From Priapulus caudatus (lineage: Eukaryota > Priapulida > Priapulimorpha > Priapulimorphida > Priapulidae), in the NCBI RefSeq assembly GCF_000485595.1, contig NW_014578145.1, positions 60,939 to 103,272 on the forward strand: a stretch of 42,334 nucleotides of DNA. Direction: 5' to 3'. The notes below the pieces were generated by a model that saw only the letters and a list, made by a program, of their open reading frames with translations, was not told the origin of the DNA and did not search any database. Made by a program: the position numbers and the translations under genes. Shown one piece after another: positions 20,928 through 32,975 of this stretch (its first letter is position 1; the number at the start of each line of letters is the position of its first letter).

Positions 20928-21290
20928 CACCAGCCGATTTTTCACGCGATTTGATCGGCCCGATAAAAATCAGCCGATATCGGGTAGGTGTGCGCGTTCA
21001 TTTGTAGACGATTTTACTTACGATTATTTTTATCGGGTGATCGTTCCAAAATCAAACATGTTTGATTTTGAACCGATTATTTTGAAGCGATTTTGTGTAA
21101 TCCGACAAGATTTTGTGGTGTGCGCGTGAACTCAGAAAAATCTTCTACGATAAATATTGAACAGCCAATAGCTGAACGTGTCACATGACATTCAAAATGG
21201 CGCCTATCATAGACAAAGCGTGGACGAACGAAATTGAGGGAGATTTAAATAATCAATTTTATCGTAGGTGTGCGGGTGTTTATCGGAAGG
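20928..21290. mobile_element. candidate palindromic element (GTCGCACACC ends)
   Basis: Left end near GGCCGTCGCACACCAGCCGA. The right end, read inversely, is CACCCGCACACCTACGATAA. The interior repeats TATCGGG/CCCGATA and ATTTTATCG motifs and carries a perfect 24-bp palindrome at 21047-21070. Ends are imperfect and no target duplication was identified. Confidence 0.4.
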
Positions 21291-21368
21291 CGTCGCGATG
21301 AGCATGTATTCAACACCCGCACGCGGTGTTCATATATATAGATGCAGTGTGAGCAGGCTGGTATGCAG

Positions 21369-21402
21369 CTCTAGAACTATAGTCCTTCGCTCTGCCTGTG
21401 GC
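21369..21402. repeat. single arm of the CTCTAGAACTATAG hairpin repeat
   Basis: Matches the arm of the hairpin at 10306-10382 (CTCTAGAACTATAG, CCTTCGCTCTGCC). Confidence 0.7.
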
Positions 21403-24090
21403 ATGATACTCCAGCCAGCGAGTAAAAGAGCAAGATTCCGGTTTAATCGCGTTGTATGTTGTATTTTGCGAGCGTTAGTGCACTTTATATATTGTGCTCG
21501 TAGCGTTACATAGGAGATTCGTCATCGCGCGAATAATAAATGCATGTATGTGAGTTGAACGAAGAATAAAAGAATAAATATGATGCAGATTTTCGCATCT
21601 TATATTCTCGTGCACACGTTGCATTTGGTACCACGCGGTAAAAAAATTTAAATAATCGAAAAAGGTGACCGCGCCGGCACTAGGTGGCTTCCGTACTAAA
21701 GCAATTAAGCCAACGCTAGACGAGTTTTTGTAGTTGAATAAACTCGTTTTCGATTTCATTGGACTCGCGAAATGGCCGCCTCCGGCGGCCATATTCGCTC
21801 GTTACGCTGATGAGACTACGATGATTTCTCTAAATCCCGGCCCGATTCATAGTAATCTTTTAGTAAAATATTGACTTGACGTGATGCGGCCATGATGCCG
21901 AGGCGCGCCTAGGATTGCCACTTTGTGTCTTCCAATCACAGTCTACGCCGCACCAGACTTTGATAATTTTAAATATGGAGACCCATTAGACCACCAAATC
22001 GCCGATCTCAAGAACTAGAGCATTCTGCTATGTTAGAACGGTTTCCTACGATAGAGTTTGCCACAAATACGAAAATAACACGCTGTTAAGCGCACTGCGC
22101 TACGTCGGTCTGTAGCATTTCCGCATCTCCGTAATCAGAATAAGCCCCGCCTTCTTTGTTGATGGGCATGAATGGGGCGCCAACGACGTGACCCGTTACT
22201 GTACCCACTGTCTTTTGCCAGCCTGTTTACTTTTCGTAAATAATAAAATGCCCGGCGGATGCATTTCGCATCGAAGTGGAAAAATTCGGCAAGTGCGTCA
22301 TTCATTGAACATTGAATTTTTTTTTAAATAATTCCGAAAATCCCTAACCGCGCTACTCGATTGTTTTAGCCAATGAACGTAGCTGTGTGTGTGACGTCTT
22401 GCCCGCGCGCTTTATGCTTGGCTTAGCGGGCTTCGAAATGGATATCGGAGGCAGGCACCTCGCAACACGCGTGTTTGTTACCTTGTTTAAGCATATAGGC
22501 TTTTGTAGCATCATGGATGCGGCGGTGTCGGGAGTTTTGGCGATGATAACCTTCGTAATTCTCGGGAAGTTTCTTAAGATGCAATGGAAAAGTTTTAACA
22601 ATTAGTGGTGTCGGAGTAGCGACAGAGTAGCACAGGGTATATACTACCCGCGTATATATGTTTTCACATACGTCACTTATTTGCACACAGGCGGTCCGAT
22701 CACTGTGTAAAAAATTGGGGTGAGATATTTTTTTTTTTCTTGAGACGTTCCACAGTGCCTGTGCTTTCCAATAGCTTGTACGTGAATGCACTGTGCGTCA
22801 AGATCCACAAAACTCAACTACGAATTTCATCCTCTGTGTTATTGTTTACGGCGATGATTGTGGATTGAGTCAGGGCAGGGGGTGCGCATTGAGGGAGACT
22901 TTTCTTTGGGTTCCGACAAAAACACATATGCCACATTTCAAAAGTGGATAGGTCTGCATATGACCTCCAACAAGGCGCCCGTGACTTGAGCCTAGTCAAG
23001 AAATTTCACAAGGCGAGAGTGTTGCATCTAATTTAGCCGCCGACTTGTTCTGTACTTTAGGAACAAAGTTCCTATCATTGTTGATCTCTAGAAATGTGGA
23101 GACGACCGAGCGCCGGGCTTCGAATTGCGCACGTCTCCACTGCGGGGACAGGCGCTGTCATACTCTGAACATTCCCGCGGTCGCGTGCGCATATCCCGCG
23201 GAAGTTGCGCGTCTCATTCCGAGAAAGCAGCAAAGCTGTGTGCACGCCAAATCTTGTATCATCGTCTCACTGGATACGAAGACAATAATACAAGGATGCC
23301 TGTTACTGAACAGTATAAATTGTCTGTCCCAGTATTTTCATCTCTAGTATACGAGAGCGAGCGCGAGAGGCCGAGGCTCGCCTCGGGACGGGCGCCTTCT
23401 AAATCCATTGTTTTTCTCCATATCAAATTACAGGCTAATAATAATATACCGGAACCCGTAATACGATCCAACTTTCTTTGGCCGACAGTTTCGTAACTAA
23501 AACGGGCGACTGGTAGTAAATGATAGTAGTACATGAATGAGGAGTTTAGCTTTGCACGTAATGTCGTAATCATTTGCTGAAACAATTTAACGCTCTCGGA
23601 AAAGTTCTTAATTATACATATAATACCTATAATAAAAACCCTATGTAACCACACCTTCTGTAATCCATAATTTGTTCTTTGTTAATTTGCGCGCTCAATA
23701 TTAATGTTGAGTGTGTTAATACCGAAACCCCGCTAATCCAATATTACTTTTTTCTTTGGGCCGTCCAGTTTTCTAACTAACGGGTTCTGACTGTAGTAAT
23801 GATCTTGGAAAAATGCTAGGCAAACCTCTTCGCAGCTAATGTTTTATATCCTCACGTAGTGTAAAAGCAAGGTGAGTTTACATCAGTTTATAAGAATGGC
23901 AAACCCTATTTAACATTACATTGCCAGCCAGATTAGTTTTGTAATAACTAAGCTTGGCAGCAAAACAGATTTAATGGAAGCTGTGTAAAACACGAGTCTC
24001 CACGGATCATCGGCGTCTTTGTGCATGAAACACCAAACAGACTAATCACTTCAGAGCTGGTAGTTTACAGTAAGCTGTAGCGAACAGTAT
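21403..24090. other. no recognisable gene
   Basis: Mixed-composition intergenic DNA. A 72-codon frame at 22387-22605 (plus) has a hydrophobic stretch (SGVLAMITFVILGKFLKM) but no family match or splice support. CpG-rich patches at about 21870-22300 and 23100-23240 look like old repeats. Confidence 0.35.
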
Positions 24091-24094
24091 TGTT

Positions 24095-24330
24095 TCGCGC
24101 CGTGTGTGTTAGTGTGCTTGTATGTGTGTTTGTGATGTGTGTGTGTGTGGGTTGTGGTGTGTGGTGTGTGGTGCGTGGCGCGTGGTGTGGTGTGTGCGCG
24201 CGCGTGTGTGTGTGTGTGTGCGTGTGCTGTGTGATGTGTTGTGTGTGTGCGTCGTGCGTGTGCGTGTGGGCGTGCGTGTTGCAGTGTGTGTCGTGTGTGT
24301 GGTGTAGTGTGTGATGTGTGTGTCTGTCTG
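24095..24330. repeat. GT/GCGT array
   Basis: Interrupted (GT)n of about 235 bp, similar in texture to 1285-1672. Confidence 0.9.
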
Positions 24331-24458
24331 TCTGTTTGCAACAGTAGAGGAGAAACTTCAAACTTTGGGTCGCAGAGTGGACCTTAGGCGGCGGTGGAAC
24401 CCTATTGATCTTTGATCGATGCCCTTTCACCAAGGCAAAGGTCACAGGATTTATTATT

Positions 24459-24572
24459 TGAGTGAATGGATAGATAGAAGATAGTTGATAGATAGATATT
24501 TAGATAAATAAGATAGATAGATAGATAGATAAATAGATAAAAAATAGATAGATTGATAGATAGATATGCGCT
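24459..24572. repeat. GATA tetranucleotide array
   Basis: (GATA)n with TTGATA and AAATA interruptions. Confidence 0.9.
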
Positions 24573-25213
24573 GAGTTGCGGAGCGTGCAGGGCGATGAGG
24601 ACTTGATACAGCAGCCAGCGCGTGTGCCCGTGGGCAAATCATCCGCAAAGGTTAGCGACGACAGGATACTGTACCTTACCATGTGGTGCGTGTTGTAAGT
24701 CTACAGCAGCGCACCTAGCGAAAGTGTAAACTGAATCAGTGCATGTTTTCGCAGGAGATTTCCATTAGATTTTCATAATATAGATGTTTAAAAACATTTA
24801 ATCCAACTAAATAACAAAAAGCAAAGTGTTAGAATCGAATCTGATGGCGTAGAATGAAGCACAGAAAAATGTCAGCGCAGATCGTGCACCGCGGGACCTA
24901 GAAGGTTATCAGGAAACAAACAGAACGATCCTACTCAAATTATTATATAGATGTATAATTATGCGAAACCCGAGATATTCATGTTGACTCGTCACGTGAC
25001 CTCTGACTTCTCTGCCGCACGAACGACTCCATTATCTTAGTACTACTAGCGCAACCGCTTCGAGTAATAATCGATCACAAGGCAACGTGCAGCAAAACTG
25101 CGCCTTTAGAAATGTGTGCGTCATGGAGGCACCCCGGTCAGACAAGTCAGCAACAGTGTAGCACGTGAGTGCAAGTACAAGAAAACGCATAGCGACATTC
25201 CGGGTTCTTGTCT

Positions 25214-25652
25214 CAAGCCAACACAGGTTTCCGAAAAACTAATCTTTCCCGAAGCAAATTGTCGTCCCCGACACAAACGTTTTGTCTACCACAGCGAACC
25301 AACCTCGTGGCGCCATCTAGTAGCTGTGTTGTAAAGAGTCACTGTGATCGGCCGTGAAATGGCGATGCCCAAGTTGGACAAAAAATTCTGTGATCCACAT
25401 ATCGTGCGTGCCTGCTACTTGGTATACTACCTTAACAAATGTTCCTAGAAATTGATTCGATCATCAGCGCACATTGAGCGAACATCGACGAACAATGTTT
25501 GAGTATATCAAACATTTCCGGATCTTCAGAAACATTGTTCGGAACAATGTTCGGCGACTTTTTCACCGCACATTGCCGAATAACATTTTAGAACATACGA
25601 TAAACACGATTAATGTTTTGAGACAAAATGTCCGGCAATGTTGCGGCCAGTA
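25214..25652. mobile_element. TIR element, GAACATT family, in D2
   Basis: Second copy of the element at 13785-14188, with many one-base indels that blur its ends. Confidence 0.6.
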
Positions 25653-26750
25653 ATGACGCGAGCTGACGCGAATATCATACGCAGAAGTCAGACTCGAAAG
25701 AGCAGACGCGAAGGACGCGCAGACAGCGCAGACGCGAAGAGCAGACGCGAAGATCACATACGGTAAGTGAGCTGACGCGAAATGGAAAAAACGCTGCGAT
25801 GTGTCCGCAGATTCATATCTCTCTCTCTCCTGCTCCCTTTCTCGCTCGCTTAATCTCTCCTCTCTCTCTACTTTCTTTCTCGCGCATCTCTTTCTCTCTT
25901 CTCCAAGTCTTGCCCTCTCGCCATCTCTTCGGACGTCGATCAGTGCTTTTATAGCCGTAGGAGTTAATCGATCTAGTAGAAACACGCCGAGAATTCGACT
26001 CACCGGGTGGAGACGTAAAGTAGGCGGCGTAGACTACCGCAGTAACGTAGACACTCCCATAAGCCGAGTTGGTCCAAAGCGCATTTACGCAGCTGCAGGT
26101 TAAGTGTTGCGGTCGCCAATGAGCGAGGTATTCATGAACCACATCATGATTGTCATGTAACTGGCTTCGCGATGAAGTGTTGCCACGATGGTAGCAACAG
26201 TAGCGAAAAACTCAGCGCGCTACCGTTAACAATGGAGCCATCGCGGGTGCTTTCTTGGCACTGATACCAACAGCGCTGTGAGATCGAGTTTTGGGACGTG
26301 ATGCCGTAGAGGCGAGTTTGAAGTCAGGGCGGAAGCCGTAGTGTCTATGTATGTTCTCGGCGTCGTTTCGTTAGCGGGTACACTAGCTAGAGGAGAGCGA
26401 GTTCGAGGAAATATATGTGTAGGGGGAGTTCACAGAGAAAGAAAAAAAAAAAAAAAAGGAACGTTCAATGATGGCACGGGAGTTAAATCAGATAGGGGGT
26501 GAGTTTAACAGAGAAGGAGAGAGCGAATTTGTGCACGGGCGAGCTGTGTAAAGAGTCTGAGGGATAGAGAAAACGTGAGTTCGAAATGTGCATAGGTTCA
26601 GCAATGTAGACATTACAGCCTGTTCTGCTAGCATCTATGACAAACACGACATTACGCCATATACGGCTCTCCCTATACCAATACTTTGTCATTAAGAAGA
26701 TTTCTTCCATTGACCAACCTATTGTTCGTATGTACTTGTATGCAGCATAT

Positions 26751-27204
26751 TGTTGGCGGCGCGCAAAACGACAATACACGGGCGCGTCTCCCGCATCCGC
26801 CTTGTGCTAGGTGATAGACGCACCTGCGAACGGGCATTCGGCTTTGCTTCCAGCAAGGGTCCTGTTTTGACAGACGAGTTTAGCTAGAGCCGGTTTGAGC
26901 AGGCCATATATATCATAGCCAGCATTTGACAGCAGCCTAAAAGAGAAGATATATAATTTAGAGTACGTCAGAGGCTAGGCATGGTTGCCTATAGGCTGGT
27001 AGTATGTACATATATCATTTTTGTATTGTATGTACCTAATAAAGTGCTACGTGAACAAACTAATCTGGGCGACTACGCTTCACCTTTTCTATCTACGCTG
27101 CTGCTGCTAACTCTCTACATTTCTGACCGAGACATACGCTGCGCACCTTCTAACGCTGTCGACGCTACGAGAACCCGAAGTCCATCACACTTTCGCAAAC
27201 AACA
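26751..27204 (+). mobile_element. LTR, second copy
   Basis: Begins TGTTGGCGGCGCGC and ends CAAACAACA. AATAAA is at 27038-27043 and the TGGTGGAGAATGTCGG primer-binding site starts at 27207. Flanking DNA on both sides also matches D1, so this copy arose with the block and not by a separate insertion. Confidence 0.7.
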
Positions 27205-27263
27205 ATTGGTGGAGAATGTCGGTAACGATCCGCTACCGTCTACCCAGCTAATCCCCAGTGCTT

Positions 27264-27310
27264 GAAGAAGAAGAAGAAGAAGAAGAAAGAAGAAGAAGAA
27301 GAAGAAGAAA
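27264..27310. repeat. GAA array, D2 copy
   Basis: Shorter and interrupted counterpart of 15653-15709. Confidence 0.85.
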
Positions 27311-28349
27311 ACGAATAGGAAACGAGAAGAGAAACCTGGCCTTCCAATCGTCCAGCGGACAAGAGGCAGAAGCAGACGGAGGATGGAGAAGAAACAGGAC
27401 TTAGACAGCAAGATAGAGCAGATGAAGAAGAAAGAAGAAGAGAAGAGAGAGAGATCTACACGGCGACGATAGGGTAGGCTACATCGTAAATCCACTGTAA
27501 TACATAGCCAGCAAATCGAGAATAATTTATTAACAGTAAAAAGCGCGCGAATTTTGTAGCTACGCGTGGTATTCGAAATTTTGGTAACGCTTGCGTACGG
27601 GATTCAAGCGCGTCGAAAGGTAATAGTAAGCCTAGTGCGTATGAGAGTGGCGAGTCGAGAACACCCAGCCGCTTCAAAGTATGACCCGAACGTGGCCAAT
27701 AGGGTAAGCTGAAATTACGTCCGCTGCCAAAGAGGCATATTACGTGTACAAACCACGCATAGTTAGTAAAGGTGCGAACGGAGCCGATTCGTCACGTGTC
27801 GCGCTCATTTCGCGAGTCACGATTGCCGATATGACCATTGGGCTCGATACGCACGACAGCAAACACGCACAAATTCAAATTTATTAATTAACAAACAGTT
27901 GGCTATACGATATGTGTTTACGATATAGCTTAAGGCGTCCTATCTGCGTATTTATGTTCGTCGTATGTTTGTTTAATAGTGTTTCTTTCGATTAACGCGA
28001 TTACTAACGTGATTTAAGTGGTAAGATGTATGCATTGATCGCCATCTTCAGCTTAGCCTTTCCATGCCGATGTCGTGTTGATTACCGATGGCGTTTGTCA
28101 CCCCCCGCCCTGTGATAGCGAAATATGTGCGCACATTTTTTACTCAACACGCTGCTGCATACATATCCCCCTCAGCCGTTCAAAAACGGACTTTCCTCTC
28201 CTTCTCTACTCCGGTTGTGACGGCAATTCATAGGAGTTTTAAGAGCGCCTTATTATTACCTGCTGACAGAGGCATTATCACGCACCATACCTGAGTCTGG
28301 ACCGACAGCCTAATCCGATAGTATATACCGAGCGGCGCGATCGACGATA

Positions 28350-28445
28350 ATGGCGCCGTCAACGATTGTTAACAGCCGACGTTGTTGCTTGCCGCATAAC
28401 AAGCAGCAATCAGGAGGCCAGTCAAACCAGGACGCTAGTTCAGAG
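28350..28445 (+). CDS. candidate first coding exon, unassigned
   Basis: ATGGCGCCGTCAACG starts a 32-codon phase-0 segment (MAPSTIVNSRRCCLPHNKQQ, then SGGQSNQDASSE) ending at TTCAGAG|GTAACT, a reasonable donor. The Met context is good (GATAATGG). In D1 the first 14 coding bases are present, then a microsatellite replaces the rest. The following exons and the family are unknown. Confidence 0.3.
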
Positions 28446-29270
28446 GTAACTATCACTCTGAGTTCCAGATTTCAGTTCAGATGCGTACGATCTCAGAATG
28501 CATGGTACGCGTTTCCAAAGCTATGCTTGTTCTGATTCAATACAAAAATTTCTTAACCTCATGTGGCATGGTTGGCGCTGCCATGCATTCACTAGACAAT
28601 ATTCCAGTGGACACAGACCCACTCGCGGCCCTAATCTCTATCTAATTATATTAGCTGGATTTTTTTATTCGCGGTACGTATCTCAGCATGGATAGCTTGT
28701 ACGTGGGTGACTCAAGAGTTCGATTAAGCCAGGTAATCTCACATATTGCAGACAGAGAATAACACACGAAAAACATTGCTTTAATCAAGAGGACTTTGAA
28801 ATGAAAGTCCAACCCATCGACATGCTGTTATAATTAATATACTTTTTGTCCCACTTTACACATATTGACTGGTATGTCCCAGGGGTTCTAAGTTGGAGTT
28901 GTGGCTGTCATATAAATGTCACGTTACGGCTAACGTTTTTTCGCCATGCTTTATTAGACTGATTTCTAAATATTGATATTGTGTGCAATGTTATTGTCGA
29001 TTTTTACCCAATGTTCCTATTGCGTCCCATTATTAGTAGTATGAATTAGTAGCACGATTTTACCCAGCGCAGCGGGTACCCGCAGCTAGTATTATATATA
29101 AGCGTGGGGTTGTGTGCGGTGGTGAAACAGTAAAGGGAATATAGGAATAATAGCAACTGGATGTGAAAGCGAACGTGACAATATATAGACAATATGACAA
29201 TATGACAATCATCTCACCTTCAGTCAATAACGCGAATCTGCCTACGTGTTAACGTAGACATGCAGGCATA
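28446..29270. other. no recognisable gene
   Basis: Intergenic DNA. At 29058-29090 AGCGCAGCGGGTACCCGCAGCTAG resembles the short GC palindromic tails seen at the 3' ends of some RTE-type retroelements or SINEs, but nothing upstream supports it. Confidence 0.35.
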
Positions 29271-29304
29271 ATAGTGGATAGACGCACGGGCGCAAAACCA
29301 GACA

Positions 29305-29430
29305 GAAAGACAGACAGCCAGACAGACAGACAGACAGACAAACAGACCGACAGACAAACAGTCAGACAGACAGACAGATCGACGGACGGACAGACAGACA
29401 GACATAGAGACAGACAGACGGACAGACGGA
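29305..29430. repeat. CAGA tetranucleotide array
   Basis: (CAGA)n with CGGA variants, running into CT and CA arrays. Confidence 0.9.
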
Positions 29431-29454
29431 CTCTCTCTCTCTCTCTCACACACA

Positions 29455-29512
<58 letters not shown>
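29431..29512. repeat. CT then CA microsatellite
   Basis: (CT)8 followed by an almost pure (CA)n. Confidence 0.9.
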
Positions 29513-29563
29513 CGCGCGCGCGATTAACTCTAGTGCGGTGAGTGCGGACGTGACAGCATATGT

Positions 29564-29760
29564 GCTGGTCAGTCCGTACTGGCGTCCTCGTGTGTCAGTG
29601 TGTAATTATAATCACTATATGTGGTGGTCACTGCGTATATACTGGCGTTCTAATGTATCAGTGTGTAATTGTAATCAATATATTATGTTGTGGTCAGTCC
29701 GTACTGGCGTCCTCGTGTGTTAGTGTGTAATTAAAATCATTATACGTGGTGGTCACTACG
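29564..29760. repeat. three-copy tandem repeat, about 62 bp
   Basis: Units start TGGTCAGTCCGTACTGGCGT or a variant and end near GTGTAATTATAATCAATATA. The first and third are more alike than either is to the second. Confidence 0.75.
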
Positions 29761-29870
29761 TAGACTACGTTTTTTGGAGCTTTTCGGTTTTCAGAATTTC
29801 GGATAATATATTGTGTACTGTACTTGTATCGAAAAAGGCAAACATTAATTTAACTTTATATATATTTCCA

Positions 29871-30070
29871 GATGCATTTATATGGCATCGATTGGTTGCA
29901 TGGGCCCGGTGATGGATGACGATACACCGAATCCTGTTGTGTTGACAGAGGTGCCATGTCCTTTGAGTGAAGAAAAGCAAGCTGAGTTGGTACTCATAGA
30001 TCCTTTGGCCGACGATGGGTGTAATGGTGACAGATTATTATCTGACGCCTTGTTACTTGCATGTGCATAA
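29871..30070 (+). CDS. candidate terminal exon, unassigned
   Basis: Follows the acceptor TATATATTTCCAG at 29870. The frame through MASIGCMGPVMDDDTPNPVV ends at DRLLSDALLLACA and stop TAA (30068-30070), with AATAAA at about 30337. It is acidic, with normal composition. The same interval is also open on minus, so coding direction is uncertain. No family is recognised. The Met at 29882 could serve as a start, but a spliced terminal exon fits the acceptor better. Confidence 0.3.
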
Positions 30071-30547
30071 TGTTGTAACAGAGCGCGGTAGTTTACAGAG
30101 CGCGGAAGATTTAAATAGCGTGGTAGATTTAAATAGATATAGGGCACTGCGCATGATCAGTAAATTCAGCATCACGACATCTACATAGCATCCTAACTGC
30201 AGCTATCATACACCGAGTGCCTTTGAGCTTCTTACCTGCGATTTCCTGCGCGACATTCTTTGTCTCATAATTCCCTATTGCCCGCGTACTTTGAATTGGA
30301 GCGCAAAAACGATTAGGCACTCCCCTTGTCATGAAGAATAAATGACCACTGGGCACGTGTAGTTACGCCCAGTTACGCCTATTTGAAGCCCTTTTTATGA
30401 AAGTCTTCCCTTAGAAAAACAGACACTTACTACATTTCTTTCGATTTCCACTTACATACTCGCCGTTGTGCATACGCGAGTAGCCAAGTAGTTATACACA
30501 CCAAGTAGTATCTTTTACGTGATTTCTCTGATTACTTGTACTGCTAA

Positions 30548-30950
30548 AGCCTGGCGCACACGTGAGTTATTTTACTCAAGTAAAATGATGCATGCCCGTT
30601 CAAAATCACTCCACGATGTGCGCCAGATTTTCGTTGAGTTTTCTGTCGCATGCATCAAGAAACTCAATGTCAAACATGTTTGATAATTTTTGACTCATGT
30701 GTTAAAATACTCAACGTGTGCGCGCTTAGTGCTAGCTGCGTACATTTGCTCAACACTGGTTCTCACAGCGCATGCGTTTAAATCATTGTGCGCCCAGTTT
30801 TGGCTGCGCATAGTCACGTGATCTGCATTACCACTTATACCTTCAGTAATTTTACTCACGTGTGCGGCGGACGCTGAAAATATTTCGTGCGAGTATTTTG
30901 ACGCATGCATCATTTTACTTGAGTAAAATTACTCACGTGTGCGCCAGGCT
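30548..30950. mobile_element. TIR element, CACACGTGAGT family, copy 2
   Basis: Ends AGCCTGGCGCACACGTGAGT and ACTCACGTGTGCGCCAGGCT are perfect inverses over 20 bp. TTAA overlaps the right end and CTAA sits at the left, consistent with a worn TTAA duplication. The interior has further inverted TTTTACTCAAGTAAAATGATGCAT motifs. It is non-coding and twice as long as the copy at 9921. Confidence 0.8.
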
Positions 30951-32026
30951 TAAAAAGTGAATTTGTGTGAACGTCAATAAAGATTCTAAGTAGTGTTTTT
31001 CATCCCTCTACCTCGTGTTTGATCTACTCGTGTTTACGTCTCACTGGAAACATAGATACTAGCCTGATATCTCGTCCAAACGACAACGTCAGCACTAAAC
31101 GAACCGTCCATAACACAACGCAAGGAAAAGAAACTAGAGACACGACCTCAACCAGACAATAGCACCACCGCAGATAGACATATACGACAATACGCAATAT
31201 ATAAGATGGAATCACACTACAAAGTCATTTATTTGTCACTCGGCAAGAAGCAGTTATTAGCATGAGCTGGCCAAGCAGGCAGTTGTTTGTATATATATCA
31301 TAAGCAAAGTACATACTATTAATTAAAAATGATAAAGCAGTGTATAATTTGTGAGACAGATACGTAATGGCTTACTCTCACCCGTGTGGTATAGCATTCA
31401 TTTTGCTCCTGATGCTCTGCAGAGACACATCGCATGGAAATGCAACAAAACTGGGTGCTTGCATTGAAAGTGCACATGTAGAGATAACCAGCTGCAGTGT
31501 TCTGAGTTGTGTTCTCGCAGACAGTGCATAAATATTTAGCAGCCGCATAGAACAAGATGAGGGTATTTCTGAAGACGGCACTAGTGATGAAGAGTAAATG
31601 CATGCTGCAAATGTGCGTGTGTGTGGTGGGGGGAGGTGACATTACATTTCGAATGTGTGTTTTAGTGTGTGTGCTCTAGTACCATGACAGATTAATTATG
31701 TCCTACACTGAATTTGCGGTACATATTACATTACGTTTACTGTATTACCGTATACGTTTACAGCAGCTTTTCTGTTGCTGCTGGGGTAGCACATATACTG
31801 ATTTTGTATAGTCCCGAGTATAACGTTACGTATTACGGTAAGTATGACTTTGCAGTTTGTACCGATTCTGGATGTAAAAGGCAGTAAATTCAGATATTCC
31901 ACGTATACATAAAATATCAAAAGTAGATTTTAAACCATTGAAGTGCCTGGAATAAAATATACACCGCTGTTGTTACGTATGATTAAATTGGTAGTGCATT
32001 GAAGCTACTTTCTGCTAAATATGCAG
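30951..32026. other. no recognisable gene
   Basis: Intergenic; no frame with splice or family support on either strand. Confidence 0.4.
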
Positions 32027-32540
32027 CCGAAGCTAGGTAATTAAAACAGATGCAAAATTAAACCATCTCTCTTTTGTCCCCCTGCAGATATTTTGGCAGT
32101 TAGAAAGAATGGGCATGCATTAAAGGTGTAACGACACACTAGGATAACAATACAGCGCACGTACGTGCGTGCGCGCGCATGCGTGCGTGTGTGTGTATGT
32201 GAGCAGTGGCAATATGACAATATTGCCATATGGCAATGACAGTGGTCCAATGACAATATGAAGTTTGACTGTCTAGTTCCTGCAAAAAAACCACTAGGTC
32301 CTATAGTCCTATATTCTAGATCCTATACGTCTTGGGGGGTTCTGTTGTAGCAAAACGCAACACTTAAATGAAGTAATTAGTATTTTATAAACTTTCGTAT
32401 TTTAATGTACAATATATAGGATACAATATACATATATAATACTTTTAACAACTTGTATTCATCAGAACTAAATTGTACATTGTACTTGTTTTGTATACAT
32501 TTATATATATGTATATGATTTTATTTCCATATCACACACG
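32027..32540 (+). repeat. dispersed repeat, copy 1
   Basis: Begins GCCGAAGCTAGGTAATTA and includes CATCTCTCTTTTGTCCCCCT, a GTGCGTGCGCGCGCATGCG tract and CTTGGGGGGTTCTGTTGTA. The same order recurs at 33169-33930. Confidence 0.75.
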
Positions 32541-32755
32541 CACGCACGCACACACACACACGTAATCTGGAAATAAAGGCATTAAAAATAAAAGGAACTT
32601 GTTTATGCAACAGCGAACAATTAGAGAATACTATCAACTCGAAAACACAGCAAACTTAAAAACTTCAAACAACAATAATATGTACATAGTCCTTTAGGAT
32701 ATATTCAACTAAAATAAAAATGCATATAGGTATAAACATGAACCACCTGACACCT

Positions 32756-32944
32756 GCCTTCCACGTTGAACACCTCAAACATGTGACAGTTAGCCAGCCA
32801 CGGATTCACGTATAAATGACACATGTTTGAGGTGTTCAACGTGGAAGGAAGTTGAAGCGAGCACGCGTGACGCATGTAAATACATACACAGTTAGCCAGC
32901 CACGGATTCATGTCTAAATGACACATGTTTGAGGTGTTCAACGT
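32756..32944. repeat. short inverted and direct repeat cluster
   Basis: CACGTTGAACACCTCAAACA (from 32761) is inverted at 32825-32844 and that copy recurs directly at 32925-32944. A GTTAGCCAGCCACGGATTCA unit precedes each of the last two. It forms a hairpin plus tandem duplication just upstream of the EXTL2 fragment. Confidence 0.8.
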
Positions 32945-32975
32945 GTGTTTTGTGTGTACAATAAAAGCTACCCAC

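Larger units (their letters stand above)
25008..28363 (+). repeat. duplicated block D2 (partner of D1)
   Basis: Same order of elements as 13610-16740, but about 7% longer. The excess is mostly scattered single-base insertions (for example CATGGAGGCACCCCGGTCAG against CATTGAGCATCCCGGTAG). One internal stretch (about 26010-26190) is unrelated to the matching part of D1 (about 14530-14630). Near 26442 a poly(A) insertion is also unique to this copy. Confidence 0.85.

Noticed and set aside
22387-22605. 72-residue plus frame with a hydrophobic stretch
   Set aside because: The opposite strand is equally open, there is no homologue that I recognise, and it lies in a region that looks like old repeat.
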